This document shows positions 55,200 to 64,000 of a stretch of 64,000 bases of DNA, in pieces; position 1 is the stretch's first letter, and every line of letters begins with the position of its first letter. The notes under the pieces were generated by a model. That model saw nothing but the letters and a program-made list of their open reading frames with translations, was not told the origin of the DNA and did no database searches. Source of the DNA: Cycloclasticus sp. (lineage in GTDB: Bacteria; Pseudomonadota; Gammaproteobacteria; Methylococcales; Cycloclasticaceae). The stretch is from contig JBFLJU010000001.1 in assembly GCA_040743155.1 (NCBI GenBank), positions 1,240,001-1,304,000 of the forward strand, in the 5' to 3' direction. The position numbers were made by a program, and so were the translations under genes.

Positions 55200-57332
55200 C
55201 TATGCGTAACGACTTAGCATACCGGGCACATCAAGGATGATAGCGATTCCTCCATCACCAGTAATCGTTGCACCAGCCAACCCCTCTACTTGGCTAACTA
55301 ATGCACCAAATGGCTTAATCACCACTTCTTCCTGACCTAGTAACTGATCCACTACAAAACCAATATTCTGATGCCCTGCACTAACCAATACAACATGTTG
55401 ATTATGTTTCGAATCATCATCTTGCATATGGTTTGGTACTAACCATTTATTTAAATAATACAACGGCATCGCTTTTCCTCGTACAAGTACCACCAGTTGC
55501 CCATTAATCATATTTGTATTGGATAAATCCAAATCTATGATCTCAATGACACTGGATAGTGGAAGCGCGAAGGATTGATCAGCTAGTTTCACCATCAGCG
55601 TGGACATAATTGCCAGTGTTAGTGGTAGTTTTATAACGACCTTGCTACCTTTCCCCAACTCTGATTCAACATGTACAGAACCGTTCATGCCAGTGATACG
55701 TGTCTTAACAACATCCATGCCGACACCGCGACCTGACACATCTGATATTTCAGTTTTAGTTGAAAAACCTGCTGAGAAAATCAAGTTATAACACTCAATA
55801 TCCGTTAGCCTAGAGGCAGCCTCTTCATCCATCATGCCTTTAATGACAGCACTTTTTCGTAAAATGTCGGGGTCCATTCCTTTACCATCATCTTCAATGG
55901 TCAGCAATATATGGTCCCCTTCTTGGAAAGCACTTAACACTACTTGCCCTTCTTCAGGTTTACCGGCAGCAATTCTATCTTCAGGAGATTCAATTCCATG
56001 ATCGACTGAGTTTCGAACTAAATGAACCAGCGGATCAGCCAGCGCCTCAACTAAGTTTTTATCTAAATCCGTTTCTTCGCCAACCAGTTCAAGTCTAATT
56101 TTTTTATTTAGGCTACGTGCCAAGTCTCTAACGACACGGGGAAAACGCCCAAATACTTTTTTTATGGGTTGCATACGTGTTTTCATAACCGCCAACTGTA
56201 AGTCCGCCGTCACAATATCTAAATTGCCAATGGCTTTAGCCATCTCATCATCTTCACGCCCTGAGCGCAGCTTAGACAGACGGTTTCTTACCAAGACTAG
56301 CTCACCAACCATATTCATAATATCGTCAAGACGCTTAGTGTCCACACGCACTGTAGTCTCAGGTGGCGCTTTCGCTTTCTCAATGTTAGGTTTTTTAGTT
56401 TTTATAACTGCTGGCGGAGGAGATACCGGCTCAAGTGTTGGTGAAATTTGACCCGCTTCTTGGGAACCCGCTACTGTTGGACCCTTTCCTTTCCCATGCA
56501 TGTCATCCATTAGTTGATCAAACTCATCTTCTAATATATTTTCAGACTCAACTGGTTTGGTAGACGGTGCTACGGATGGCCCTTTCCCTTCACCATGTAT
56601 TTCATCTAATAACTGATCAAATTCTTCCTCTGTAATATCACTCGAATCAACGGGTTTATCATTAGCTTTAGGCGTAAGGTCAATGGCCGATGGCCCCTGA
56701 TTTTTCCCATGGAGCTCATCTAATAATTTTTCAAACTCTTCTTCGGTAATATCATCCGATGGGGCTACGACAGGTGGTACAGATTCAGGCGAAGCAGCCG
56801 ATTTCAGCATCGCCTCAAATTCTTGCTGAACTTCATCAGAAACCTCACTTGTCGCTGACGCCTCAGAAACCGATGTAGCCAGTTTTGCCGCAACAACAGG
56901 CTCTTCAACAACCGGCTCTGCTACTGCTTTTTGCCCAGCCTCAGCTGCATTCTTAAATGCAGCTATTTCAGAGATTAAAGCTGGATCTGCAGGCTCAGGT
57001 TCTTCTCCAGAGCGTACAGAGTCAAACATCTCATTAATGACATCTAACGCTCTCAAGATAGCATCCATTAATGCCGTATCAACAACACGCTCGCCATTTC
57101 TCAACACGTCAAACACATCTTCAGAGATATGACAAATACCAACCATCGCATCTAATGCTAAAAAGCCTGCACCGCCTTTTACCGTGTGGAAGCCTCTAAA
57201 TATAGAATTAAGTAGATCCGCATCCTCAGGAGATTGTTCCAACTCTACTAATTGCTCGCTCAACTTTTCTAAGATTTCCCCTGCTTCAACTAAAAAATCT
57301 TGAAGTATCTCGTCATCTAAATCAATGGCCAT
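55200..57332 (-). CDS. cheA: chemotaxis histidine kinase CheA
   Basis: A 710-residue kinase. Phosphotransfer domain residues 1-110 with His49 in FHTVKGG; a linker with three copies of an EEEFDQLLDEIHGKGKGP-type motif (about 200-290); dimerisation at about 330; HATPase with LVHLVRNSVDHGIE, FQEGDHILLTIEDDGKGMD and SGRGVGMDVVK; and a C-terminal CheW-like domain. It follows cheZ by 12 bases. Signals pass from receptors to CheY. Confidence 0.96.
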   Translation of the reverse strand: MAIDLDDEILQDFLVEAGEILEKLSEQLVELEQSPEDADLLNSIFRGFHTVKGGAGFLALDAMVGICHISEDVFDVLRNGERVVDTALMDAILRALDVINEMFDSVRSGEEPEPADPALISEIAAFKNAAEAGQKAVAEPVVEEPVVAAKLATSVSEASATSEVSDEVQQEFEAMLKSAASPESVPPVVAPSDDITEEEFEKLLDELHGKNQGPSAIDLTPKANDKPVDSSDITEEEFDQLLDEIHGEGKGPSVAPSTKPVESENILEDEFDQLMDDMHGKGKGPTVAGSQEAGQISPTLEPVSPPPAVIKTKKPNIEKAKAPPETTVRVDTKRLDDIMNMVGELVLVRNRLSKLRSGREDDEMAKAIGNLDIVTADLQLAVMKTRMQPIKKVFGRFPRVVRDLARSLNKKIRLELVGEETDLDKNLVEALADPLVHLVRNSVDHGIESPEDRIAAGKPEEGQVVLSAFQEGDHILLTIEDDGKGMDPDILRKSAVIKGMMDEEAASRLTDIECYNLIFSAGFSTKTEISDVSGRGVGMDVVKTRITGMNGSVHVESELGKGSKVVIKLPLTLAIMSTLMVKLADQSFALPLSSVIEIIDLDLSNTNMINGQLVVLVRGKAMPLYYLNKWLVPNHMQDDDSKHNQHVVLVSAGHQNIGFVVDQLLGQEEVVIKPFGALVSQVEGLAGATITGDGGIAIILDVPGMLSRYA

Positions 57333-57344
57333 AATTGCTATTCT

Positions 57345-58079
57345 CTAAAATCCTAAACTGGACAAAAGGTCGTCCACTTCATCTTGACTGTTTACAGCAC
57401 CTTCAACCACAACACCCGGAACGAGAGGGCCATCTAACTTACCTTTTTCATCCTCGGTGTTTGCCGGCACCGACTCTTGCGCGCCAGAAAGCCTAACTAA
57501 ATCTACCAAACTGTCTTCAACATTTTGTACTAAACCAATCACTTTCTTAATAATCTGACCGGTTAAGTCTTGAAAGCTCTGCGCTAAAACAATTTCATTC
57601 GCTTTATCGTGAACAAACTTCGTGTTCTTACATGAATCTTCAAGAAAAACGGTGATATCTCCAGACATCTTTTTAAACTCAGTCAGTGATAACTCGCGAC
57701 TCATGAATTTTTGCCAGTTTTTTGATAACTCTTCTGACTTCTTTTGCATCTCATATGTTACTGGCAATACTTCATCAATCGCATTCAGTGTTATATTCGC
57801 CGCCTCATCCGTCATTTGAATAACGTAATTCAACCGCTCTTTCGCATCTGGAATTTCTTTGTCCGTCAGTTTATTTAATTGATCATCTTGTGCAAAAGAC
57901 GCTAAGTCATTATGCAATTGACGCGTTAACTGACCCACTTCTTTAAATAAACTTTTTTCACGGTCATGTGACATTGCTCTAAGTAATTCGCCCGTGCCCG
58001 CATCATCATTATTTTCAATGTTTTCAATTAAGAGGTGTGCTTTTTCAAGCAACTCTAGTCTATCCGTATTATCCTGCAT
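57345..58079 (-). CDS. cheZ: chemotaxis CheY-P phosphatase CheZ
   Basis: A 244-residue helical phosphatase with the catalytic segment SFQDLTGQIIKKV (Gln acts on CheY-P) and the C-terminal CheY-binding peptide VDDLLSSLGF. ATG 58079 is preferred since GGAG is five bases upstream; a second ATG is five codons earlier. It sits between cheY and cheA. Confidence 0.95.
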   Translation of the reverse strand: MQDNTDRLELLEKAHLLIENIENNDDAGTGELLRAMSHDREKSLFKEVGQLTRQLHNDLASFAQDDQLNKLTDKEIPDAKERLNYVIQMTDEAANITLNAIDEVLPVTYEMQKKSEELSKNWQKFMSRELSLTEFKKMSGDITVFLEDSCKNTKFVHDKANEIVLAQSFQDLTGQIIKKVIGLVQNVEDSLVDLVRLSGAQESVPANTEDEKGKLDGPLVPGVVVEGAVNSQDEVDDLLSSLGF

Positions 58080-58117
58080 ATATGCTCCATTCATGCCCTA
58101 TTAACCGGTCGTTTGTA

Positions 58118-58492
58118 TTAACCGGTAGTGCGTGCGAAAATTTTATCGATTTTTTCTTTTAGCGTAGCTGCTGTAAAGGGCTTAATAATGTAACCATTTA
58201 CACCCGCTTGCGCTGCTTCAATAATCTGTTCCCTTTTCGACTCTGCGGTCACTAGCAACACAGGCATATTCGCTGTTTCAGGCGTCGAGCGTACTGTCTT
58301 TAATAAATCAATGCCCGTCATACCAGGCATATTCCAATCGGTGACTAAGAAGTCATACCCGCCTGCCTTTAATTTTGGCCACGCAGTTTGGCCATCATCT
58401 GCTTCGTCTAAATTTGTAAACTCTAACTCTCTTAGCAGGTTTTTTATTATTCGTCGCATCGTAGAAAAGTCATCTACGACTAGAATTTTCAT
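58118..58492 (-). CDS. cheY: chemotaxis response regulator CheY
   Basis: A single receiver domain of 124 residues. Acid pocket VVDDF, phosphoacceptor Asp in VTDWNMPGM, Thr in VTAES and Lys in IIKPF. ATG 58492 gives the family length and MKILVVDDF; a TTG at 58504 with AAGGAG is the alternative. It binds the flagellar switch and is dephosphorylated by CheZ. Confidence 0.96.
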   Translation of the reverse strand: MKILVVDDFSTMRRIIKNLLRELEFTNLDEADDGQTAWPKLKAGGYDFLVTDWNMPGMTGIDLLKTVRSTPETANMPVLLVTAESKREQIIEAAQAGVNGYIIKPFTAATLKEKIDKIFARTTG

Positions 58493-58606
58493 GTTCTTAT
58501 CCAATTTGGATTACTCCTTATTTTTACATCTATAATTAAGTTATCGACCACTATTGCAACAAGTTTAGTCAAGAATTTAGAAATTGCTTTATTAAAAGCA
58601 AATTTA

Positions 58607-59317
58607 TTATGAAGAAGCGTAATTGAGCAGGCGTGATTTCAAACGAAGCATCGCTTGGTTATTAATTTGACAGGCGCGTGACTCACTCACGCCCAAAACA
58701 ACACCAATCTCTTTTAGATTAAGCTCGTTATCGTAATACAGCGAGACCACCATTTGCTCTCTTTCCGGCAATCCAGAAATGGCGCTGGCTAACGCCACTC
58801 TAAAATAATCTTCGTTAATGTTTTCAAGGAGATTTTCAGCCGATGCTTGATGATCATTAGCATCCATGTCATCAGTGCTGAATAGCCGGCAACATGTACT
58901 GTCTTGCAAAATTTTGTGGTATTCCTCAAGCGTTATTTCCAACAAAGCGGCTATTTCTGTATCACGCGCATCTCGTCCAGTTTCCTGCTCAATCTGCCGC
59001 ATCACTTTAGTGATTTGTCGTGCCTTTCTATGAACCGACCTCGGCGTCCAATCTGTACGCCTAACGTCATCTAACATCGCGCCTCGAATACGAATACCTG
59101 CATACGTTGCAAAGCTTGCACCGTGTTTATCATTAAAGTTATTGGAGGCTTCTAATAAGCCCAGCATGCCCGATTGAATCAGGTCTTCAACCAAGACGGT
59201 ATCCGGTAACTTTGCCAATAAGTGATAAGCAATCCGTTTAACCAATGGCGCATGCGTTGCAACCAGTTCCCCAGCGGTTTTCGCTTGAAGGTTGGTGTAC
59301 ATCGCAATGCCGTTCAC
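58607..59317 (-). CDS. fliA: flagellar sigma factor FliA (sigma-28)
   Basis: A 236-residue sigma factor for late flagellar and chemotaxis genes. Conserved parts are APLVKRIAYHLLAKLP, VEDLIQSGMLGLLEA, GIRIRGAMLDDVR and the helix-turn-helix LKEIGVVLGVSESRACQINN. The GTG at 59317 overlaps the fleN stop; ATG 59302 is an alternative start. Confidence 0.95.
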   Translation of the reverse strand: MNGIAMYTNLQAKTAGELVATHAPLVKRIAYHLLAKLPDTVLVEDLIQSGMLGLLEASNNFNDKHGASFATYAGIRIRGAMLDDVRRTDWTPRSVHRKARQITKVMRQIEQETGRDARDTEIAALLEITLEEYHKILQDSTCCRLFSTDDMDANDHQASAENLLENINEDYFRVALASAISGLPEREQMVVSLYYDNELNLKEIGVVLGVSESRACQINNQAMLRLKSRLLNYASS

Positions 59318-60198
59318 TCCGTCAATTCCCCTACTTGACTCGATTGAATAAGTCGTTCGACAAAAAATTCTAAATACCCCGCCGCGCCACGTTGCACAGG
59401 CCAGTTATCTATCTTCTTCGCCAAATGCTTTATGGCTACGGAGGCATCGCTATTGGGTGCCATTTCAACGACTGCTTGTTGCTTTTGAACCGATTTACGT
59501 AAACTCTTATCGAAGGGCACGGCCCCCGTAAAGTATAAGGCCACATCAAGATACCGATCTGTCACCTTACACAGCTTTTGATACAGCATTTTTCCATTTT
59601 GAAGCGACTCTACCATGTTTGTAACGATATGGAATCGGCTCAAACCATGGTCGCGGTTTAACAATTTAATCAGCGCATAAGCATCTGTTAATGACGTGGG
59701 TTCATCACAGACCACAATCAGCACTTCTTGGCATGCTCTGGCAAAGTTGATGACGCCACCATGAATACCCGCAGCCGTGTCAACCAACAACACGTCTATA
59801 TCTTCTTGAAACTCGCTGAACGCATTGATAATACCCGCTTGCTCCATTGTGCCCATTTCGGCCATGTGCTGCATGCCGGATGAGGCTGGAAGAACTTTCA
59901 ATCCATGCGGACCTTCTACGACAATTTCATCCAGTGTTTTTTCGCCACTTAGCACATGCGTTAAATTATACGTTGGGTGCAAGCCCAGCAAAATATCCAC
60001 ATTAGCTAGCCCCATATCGGCATCAAGCAATGCTACCTTACGGCCTAATTTACAAAATGAGATACCTAGGTTAACAGACAGGTTTGTCTTACCAACCCCT
60101 CCTTTACCACTCGCTATCGCAATAACCCTGACGGGTTTTTTGTTTGTCATATCTCTCATTCCTGATGCCTGATTCAAGCCTTCTTTAAACATTCGCAT
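59314..60198 (-). CDS. fleN: flagellar number regulator FleN/FlhG
   Basis: A MinD-like ATPase that limits flagellar number, likely 294 residues. Deviant Walker A SGKGGVGKTNLSVN, DADMGLANVDILLGL, and VDTAAGIHGGVINFARA. ATG 60198 is favoured (overlapping the flhF 3' end); ATG 60192 is equally possible, and a longer frame to 60270 would lie deep in flhF. FlhF/FleN are a co-regulated pair. Confidence 0.92.
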   Translation of the reverse strand: MRMFKEGLNQASGMRDMTNKKPVRVIAIASGKGGVGKTNLSVNLGISFCKLGRKVALLDADMGLANVDILLGLHPTYNLTHVLSGEKTLDEIVVEGPHGLKVLPASSGMQHMAEMGTMEQAGIINAFSEFQEDIDVLLVDTAAGIHGGVINFARACQEVLIVVCDEPTSLTDAYALIKLLNRDHGLSRFHIVTNMVESLQNGKMLYQKLCKVTDRYLDVALYFTGAVPFDKSLRKSVQKQQAVVEMAPNSDASVAIKHLAKKIDNWPVQRGAAGYLEFFVERLIQSSQVGELTE

Positions 60199-61489
60199 GT
60201 CGCGACGTCCCACCCAGTAATACGGACAACGCGACGTCATCTTCATCTGATGTAGACGATGCTGGATCAATAAATTTAGCCATTAACTCATCTGCTGATG
60301 GGTAATGGAGATCTTCTGGAACTCGTTGACCATCCGTAACAAAACTCATCGGAATTTGTTGCTCAATAATCGCAGACAGCGCACTACCGGGGCAATCCGT
60401 TTCGTCTAACTTACTAAGAATGCAGCCTTTCGGCTGAGCATCTGCAAACGTATTCATCACTTCACGCATCGCGCGAGGTTCTGTCGTTGCAGAAATGACC
60501 AGATAGTTATCAATTTCAAACTTCTCATCACGCAACAATTTGAACTGTTCTGTCATGCGAATATCACGTTGGCTCATCCCCGCCGTATCAATCAGCACTA
60601 AACGCTTATCAACGAAATCGCTTAACGCATCTTGAAAATCATCTTGAGTTGATGCAACCCGCATCGGAACACCTAAAATCCGAGCAAAATTACTTAACTG
60701 CTCATGCGCTCCAATACGGAAATTGTCTGTTGTAATCAGCGCCAATGATTCTGGCCCATGACGCATTCTGAATCGCGCAGCAATTTTCGCAATCGTCGTT
60801 GTCTTGCCAACACCGGTTGGACCGACCAAGGCAATCAGCCCGCCCTCATCCAATATTTTATTGTCCATAATAGGCAATGAGTCGGACGCCAGTTTAAGGC
60901 AATTAACCCATGCCGTTTCAAGCTCCGTTTCTGCGACGACTGTTTCGGCCAATTTAACACTCAACCTCTTTGAGAAACCGGTATCTAACAGACGCCTAAT
61001 CACGTCTATTCTCACTGGGTTTTGCTGTGTTCGATCAGCCCACGACAACTCATTGAGTGTTGTCCTAAACTCATGGCGCATCATATCAATCTCGTGTTTA
61101 ACCGCTTTTATAGCGGGGTCTTCAAACCATTCAGCTTTCTTCGTGGCTGGTGCCTTTTTATCTAACTGCGGTTTAACTTGCTCTCTACGTTGTGCGGGCT
61201 TTCTTTTTACTGGCGTATAGTCTTCTCGGTACGCTTGCTTTGGCGCTTCGTTCCAATCAATCGACACTCTGTCTTTTTTTAATTCCTCATCAAGCCGTGC
61301 ATCAAACAACGCTTCTTTCTTATCCGCTGCCACTTGAATCGCTTGCTCATCGTAATCTTTTGCCGCCACCACTTCGACGCCGTCCCCCACTCGATTATTC
61401 GACAGGATTACCGCATCTGCGCCAAGTTCCTCCTTAACCAACCTGAGCGCTTCACGCATGTCTGGAGCAAAAAATCGTTTAATTTTCAT
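60185..61489 (-). CDS. flhF: flagellar biosynthesis GTPase FlhF
   Basis: A signal-recognition-type GTPase of 434 residues that places the flagellum at the pole. N-terminal MKIKRFFAPDMREALRLVKEELGADAVILSNN, a charged linker (about 70-150), and the GTPase core GPTGVGKTTTIAKIAARF, DTAGMSQRD and ILSKLDETD. It overlaps fleN by 14 bases. Confidence 0.96.
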   Translation of the reverse strand: MKIKRFFAPDMREALRLVKEELGADAVILSNNRVGDGVEVVAAKDYDEQAIQVAADKKEALFDARLDEELKKDRVSIDWNEAPKQAYREDYTPVKRKPAQRREQVKPQLDKKAPATKKAEWFEDPAIKAVKHEIDMMRHEFRTTLNELSWADRTQQNPVRIDVIRRLLDTGFSKRLSVKLAETVVAETELETAWVNCLKLASDSLPIMDNKILDEGGLIALVGPTGVGKTTTIAKIAARFRMRHGPESLALITTDNFRIGAHEQLSNFARILGVPMRVASTQDDFQDALSDFVDKRLVLIDTAGMSQRDIRMTEQFKLLRDEKFEIDNYLVISATTEPRAMREVMNTFADAQPKGCILSKLDETDCPGSALSAIIEQQIPMSFVTDGQRVPEDLHYPSADELMAKFIDPASSTSDEDDVALSVLLGGTSRHANV

Positions 61490-61514
61490 TTAATATTACC
61501 TCTTAAAACACCCT

Positions 61515-63605
61515 TTAACCGTTTTGCCCAACACTTCCAACAACACGTACTTGCCGGTCCTCAGGAATCTCGTTGTATGACAAAACATTTAAATTTGAAA
61601 TTGAATGGCGAACAAAGTGCGCTAACCAAGGACGCAAGAAGCCTGACACTAGAAGCACGGCGCTCTTACCTTCCATTTCTAGTTTCTGACTGCTTTCTTG
61701 TAATGCACTTATCATTCTTTCTGCCAATCCTGGTTCAAGTCCCGCGCTACCATCTTCTGACGCTTGCAAGCTTTGTTGCAATAAGCGTTCCAAGTCTGGA
61801 TCTAGCGTAATGACTGACAGTTCACTGTCTAAGCCACTGATTTTCTGAACAATTGATCGGCCCAATGATATTCTAACGGCTGCGGTTAAAGTGCCAGGAT
61901 CTTGACTCACCCGCCCATGTTCAATGAGTGTTTCAGCAACTGTTCGCATATCTCTTACTGGGATATTTTCCTGCAACAAGTTTTGCAATACTTTAACAAT
62001 CGCGCCCAATGAAATGGTGTCCGGCACTAAGTCCTCAACCAATTTTGGTGCTGATTTTTTCAATGTATCCAACATTTGTTGCACTTCTTCATGGCCTAAT
62101 AACTCATGTGCATGTGTCTGGATAATTTGACTCAAATGGGTCGCAACCACGGTGCCTGGATCGACCACGGTATAGCCCATTGTTTGGGCTTGGTCTTTCT
62201 GCGCAGCATCAATCCAAATTGCGTCCAAACCAAACGCCGGGTCTTTCGTCGCAATCCCCTGAATATCACCAAATACTTGACCGGGATTAATCGCTAACTC
62301 TCTATCTGGGTGAATTTCTACTTCACCAATGCTGACACCCATTAACGTTAAACGGTATACATTTGGTGCCAAGTCCAAATTGTCGCGAATATGTACCGCA
62401 GGAATTAAGAAACCAAGTTCCTGCGATAACTTCTTACGCACCCCTTTAATGCGCGACATCAATTCGCCACCTTGGGTTTTATCAACCAATGGAATCAAAC
62501 GGTAGCCAACCTCCAAGCCAATCATATCCACCGGTGCCACATCATCCCAAGACAATTCTTTAGGCTCATCAGGCAGCGCTTGAACGATTGCCTCTTGCTC
62601 GACTGGGGCCAATTCAGCCAGCCGTTGTTTATTGTATATTCTATAAGCGGCGTAGCCCAAACCTGAAGACAGCGAAATAAACACAAAATTTGGCATCCCT
62701 GGGATCACCCCTAATAGCCCAATAATGCCTGCGGAAATCGCCAATGCTTTTGGATTATTTAGCACTTGCAATGACACTTGCTCGCCCATATCTTGATTAC
62801 TATTGACACGTGTAACAATAATCGCTGTAGCGGTTGATAGCAGTAAGCCGGGTATTTGCGCCACTAGGCCGTCACCAATGGTTAGCAATGTGTAATATTC
62901 CATCGCTTGAGAAAATGCCAAATCATGCTGCAGGATGCCAACACCCAAGCCACCCACAATATTAATCAATAGAATTAAAATACCCGCTATAGCATCGCCT
63001 CGAACAAACTTACTTGCGCCGTCCATTGAGCCGTAAAAATCCGCCTCTTGGCTGATTTCTTTACGACGATCACGCGCTTCATCTTGCGTCAATAAACCTG
63101 CATTTAAGTCGGCATCAATCGCCATTTGTTTACCTGGCATTGCGTCCAAGGTAAAACGTGCACTTACTTCAGATACGCGTCCAGCACCTTTTGTCACAAC
63201 CACAAAGTTAATGATGATTAAAATGCTAAACACCACTAAGCCAACGGCATAGTTACCACCAATAACAAAGGCACCAAACGCCTCAATCACCTTACCTGCT
63301 GCGTCACCCCCGTTATGCCCTTCTAGCAACACAATACGTGTTGAAGCAACATTCAAACTCAGTCGTAATAAGGTAGCGACCAACAAGAAACTTGGGAAAA
63401 CAGCAAAGTCTAATGGGCGCAACGCATAAACCACCACTAACAAAACAATCAATGACAAGGCAATGTTGAAGGTAAAAAACAAGTCCAGTAAGAAGGGCGG
63501 CAACGGCAACACCAACATAGCCAGTATCACCATAATGAGAATAGGCGCGCCTAAGCCATTTTTAGCAAAGTCTAATAAGAGTTTTGAAATTTCGTTAAAA
63601 TTCAT
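61515..63605 (-). CDS. flhA: flagellar export gate protein FlhA
   Basis: A 696-residue integral membrane export-gate component. Eight N-terminal membrane helices (PLPPFLLDLFFTFNIALS, SVRFTLDAMPGKQMAIDADL-like segment, GSMDGASKFVRGDAIAGI) and a large cytoplasmic domain (from about 330) that docks chaperone-substrate pairs. Placed between flhB and flhF as in other polar flagellates. Confidence 0.97.
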   Translation of the reverse strand: MNFNEISKLLLDFAKNGLGAPILIMVILAMLVLPLPPFLLDLFFTFNIALSLIVLLVVVYALRPLDFAVFPSFLLVATLLRLSLNVASTRIVLLEGHNGGDAAGKVIEAFGAFVIGGNYAVGLVVFSILIIINFVVVTKGAGRVSEVSARFTLDAMPGKQMAIDADLNAGLLTQDEARDRRKEISQEADFYGSMDGASKFVRGDAIAGILILLINIVGGLGVGILQHDLAFSQAMEYYTLLTIGDGLVAQIPGLLLSTATAIIVTRVNSNQDMGEQVSLQVLNNPKALAISAGIIGLLGVIPGMPNFVFISLSSGLGYAAYRIYNKQRLAELAPVEQEAIVQALPDEPKELSWDDVAPVDMIGLEVGYRLIPLVDKTQGGELMSRIKGVRKKLSQELGFLIPAVHIRDNLDLAPNVYRLTLMGVSIGEVEIHPDRELAINPGQVFGDIQGIATKDPAFGLDAIWIDAAQKDQAQTMGYTVVDPGTVVATHLSQIIQTHAHELLGHEEVQQMLDTLKKSAPKLVEDLVPDTISLGAIVKVLQNLLQENIPVRDMRTVAETLIEHGRVSQDPGTLTAAVRISLGRSIVQKISGLDSELSVITLDPDLERLLQQSLQASEDGSAGLEPGLAERMISALQESSQKLEMEGKSAVLLVSGFLRPWLAHFVRHSISNLNVLSYNEIPEDRQVRVVGSVGQNG

Positions 63606-63631
63606 TTTGTAACATCTTTATCATTGATCGG

Positions 63632-64000
63632 TTAATGTGTTCTATCAGCATATTTTTTATACTCATCTGGAATAGAAATATCTTTTGGTGCTGCAGGTTT
63701 TTTCCAGCGTTTTTCTGTCGCAATGCGTAGCTGATAAACGTATGCCAATACTTGAGCAACTGCCAAATACAAGCCTTTTGGTACTTCTTGATCTATCTCT
63801 GTTGAGAAGAACAAAGCACGAGCAAGCGGCGGCGCGGAAACTAAAGTAATACCATTTCCAACGGCAATATTTCTAATTTGTGCGGCCATTAAATCTGCTC
63901 CTTTAGCGACAACAGTCGGCGCACCGTTACCACCATCTTCATATTTAAGCGCTACCGCGAAGTGTGTTGGGTTAGTCACAATGACATCGGCCTTAGGCAC
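63632..64000 (-). CDS. flhB: flagellar export gate protein FlhB, C-terminal part, truncated by window edge
   Basis: The frame runs out of the window. The visible 122 residues are the cytoplasmic domain with the autocleavage site NPTH followed by FAVALKYEDGGNGAPTVVAKGAD, and LARALFFSTEIDQEVPKGLYLAVAQVLAYVYQL. The cleavage changes export specificity from hook to filament proteins. It lies 26 bases before flhA. Confidence 0.96.
   Translation of the reverse strand: MPKADVIVTNPTHFAVALKYEDGGNGAPTVVAKGADLMAAQIRNIAVGNGITLVSAPPLARALFFSTEIDQEVPKGLYLAVAQVLAYVYQLRIATEKRWKKPAAPKDISIPDEYKKYADRTH

Overview
The window reads as a chromosome segment of a marine-type gammaproteobacterium with one-carbon and copper-dependent oxidation chemistry. 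The evidence is a complete pmoCAB-type copper membrane monooxygenase operon, a methanethiol oxidase cluster with glutathione-dependent formaldehyde dehydrogenase, class III polyhydroxyalkanoate genes, an NhaD sodium/proton antiporter, and a Pseudomonas-like flagellar/chemotaxis order. Relatives of Cycloclasticus/Methylophaga would fit, but this is inferred from gene content only. No tRNA, rRNA, CRISPR array or insertion sequence was recognised.

Layout. 1-2031: 3' part of a patatin-like phospholipase with cyclic-nucleotide-binding domains, open at the left edge. 2.2-6.7 kb: mtoX, a SCO1-like copper chaperone, a MauG-like dihaem protein and frmA. 7.1-7.9 kb: an isolated gene of unknown function with long non-coding flanks. 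8.3-12.9 kb (minus strand): pmoC-pmoA-pmoB followed by a small exported membrane-anchored protein, with a paralogue of that protein upstream; between them lie a terminator and the last 25 codons of a lost EAL-domain gene. 13.1-17.5 kb: nhaD, mobB, moeA, galE and a 53-residue lipoprotein. 17.5-20.2 kb: an aminotransferase, dksA, gluQ. 20.3-24 kb: phaE, phaC, a small conserved protein, a histone-like-tailed phasin and phaB. 24.3-34.3 kb: yaaA, rapA, ppsR/ppsA, a class V aminotransferase, psd, a DUF2238 membrane protein. 34.3-36.9 kb: the EF-P modification set epmA, efp, epmB. 37-41 kb: a PilZ-like partner gene and a FimX-type degenerate GGDEF/EAL protein. 41-47.5 kb: a cytosolic 5'-nucleotidase, two exported paralogues of unknown function, an MFS transporter, aroC, prmB. 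47.6-64 kb: an HDOD protein, fliK-like and fhlB-like genes, then a long minus-strand flagellar/chemotaxis run: flhB (partial), flhA, flhF, fleN, fliA, cheY, cheZ, cheA, motC, motD, parA, a CheW-like protein, cheW, a new 54-residue ORF and a DUF2802 gene.

How it fits together. The methanethiol oxidase should release formaldehyde, sulfide and peroxide; SCO1 and MauG are probably maturation partners, and FrmA removes formaldehyde. The Pmo-type enzyme should hydroxylate methane or another short alkane. Both systems need periplasmic copper, and the two small proteins flanking pmo have a predicted mature N-terminal histidine, like PmoB itself, making them candidate copper proteins. Carbon and energy overflow would go to PHA. 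The strongest candidates for something undescribed are that protein pair, the small ORF between cheW and the DUF2802 gene, the exported tandem paralogues at 41.9-44.1 kb, and the absence of cheB from its usual place between cheA and motC.
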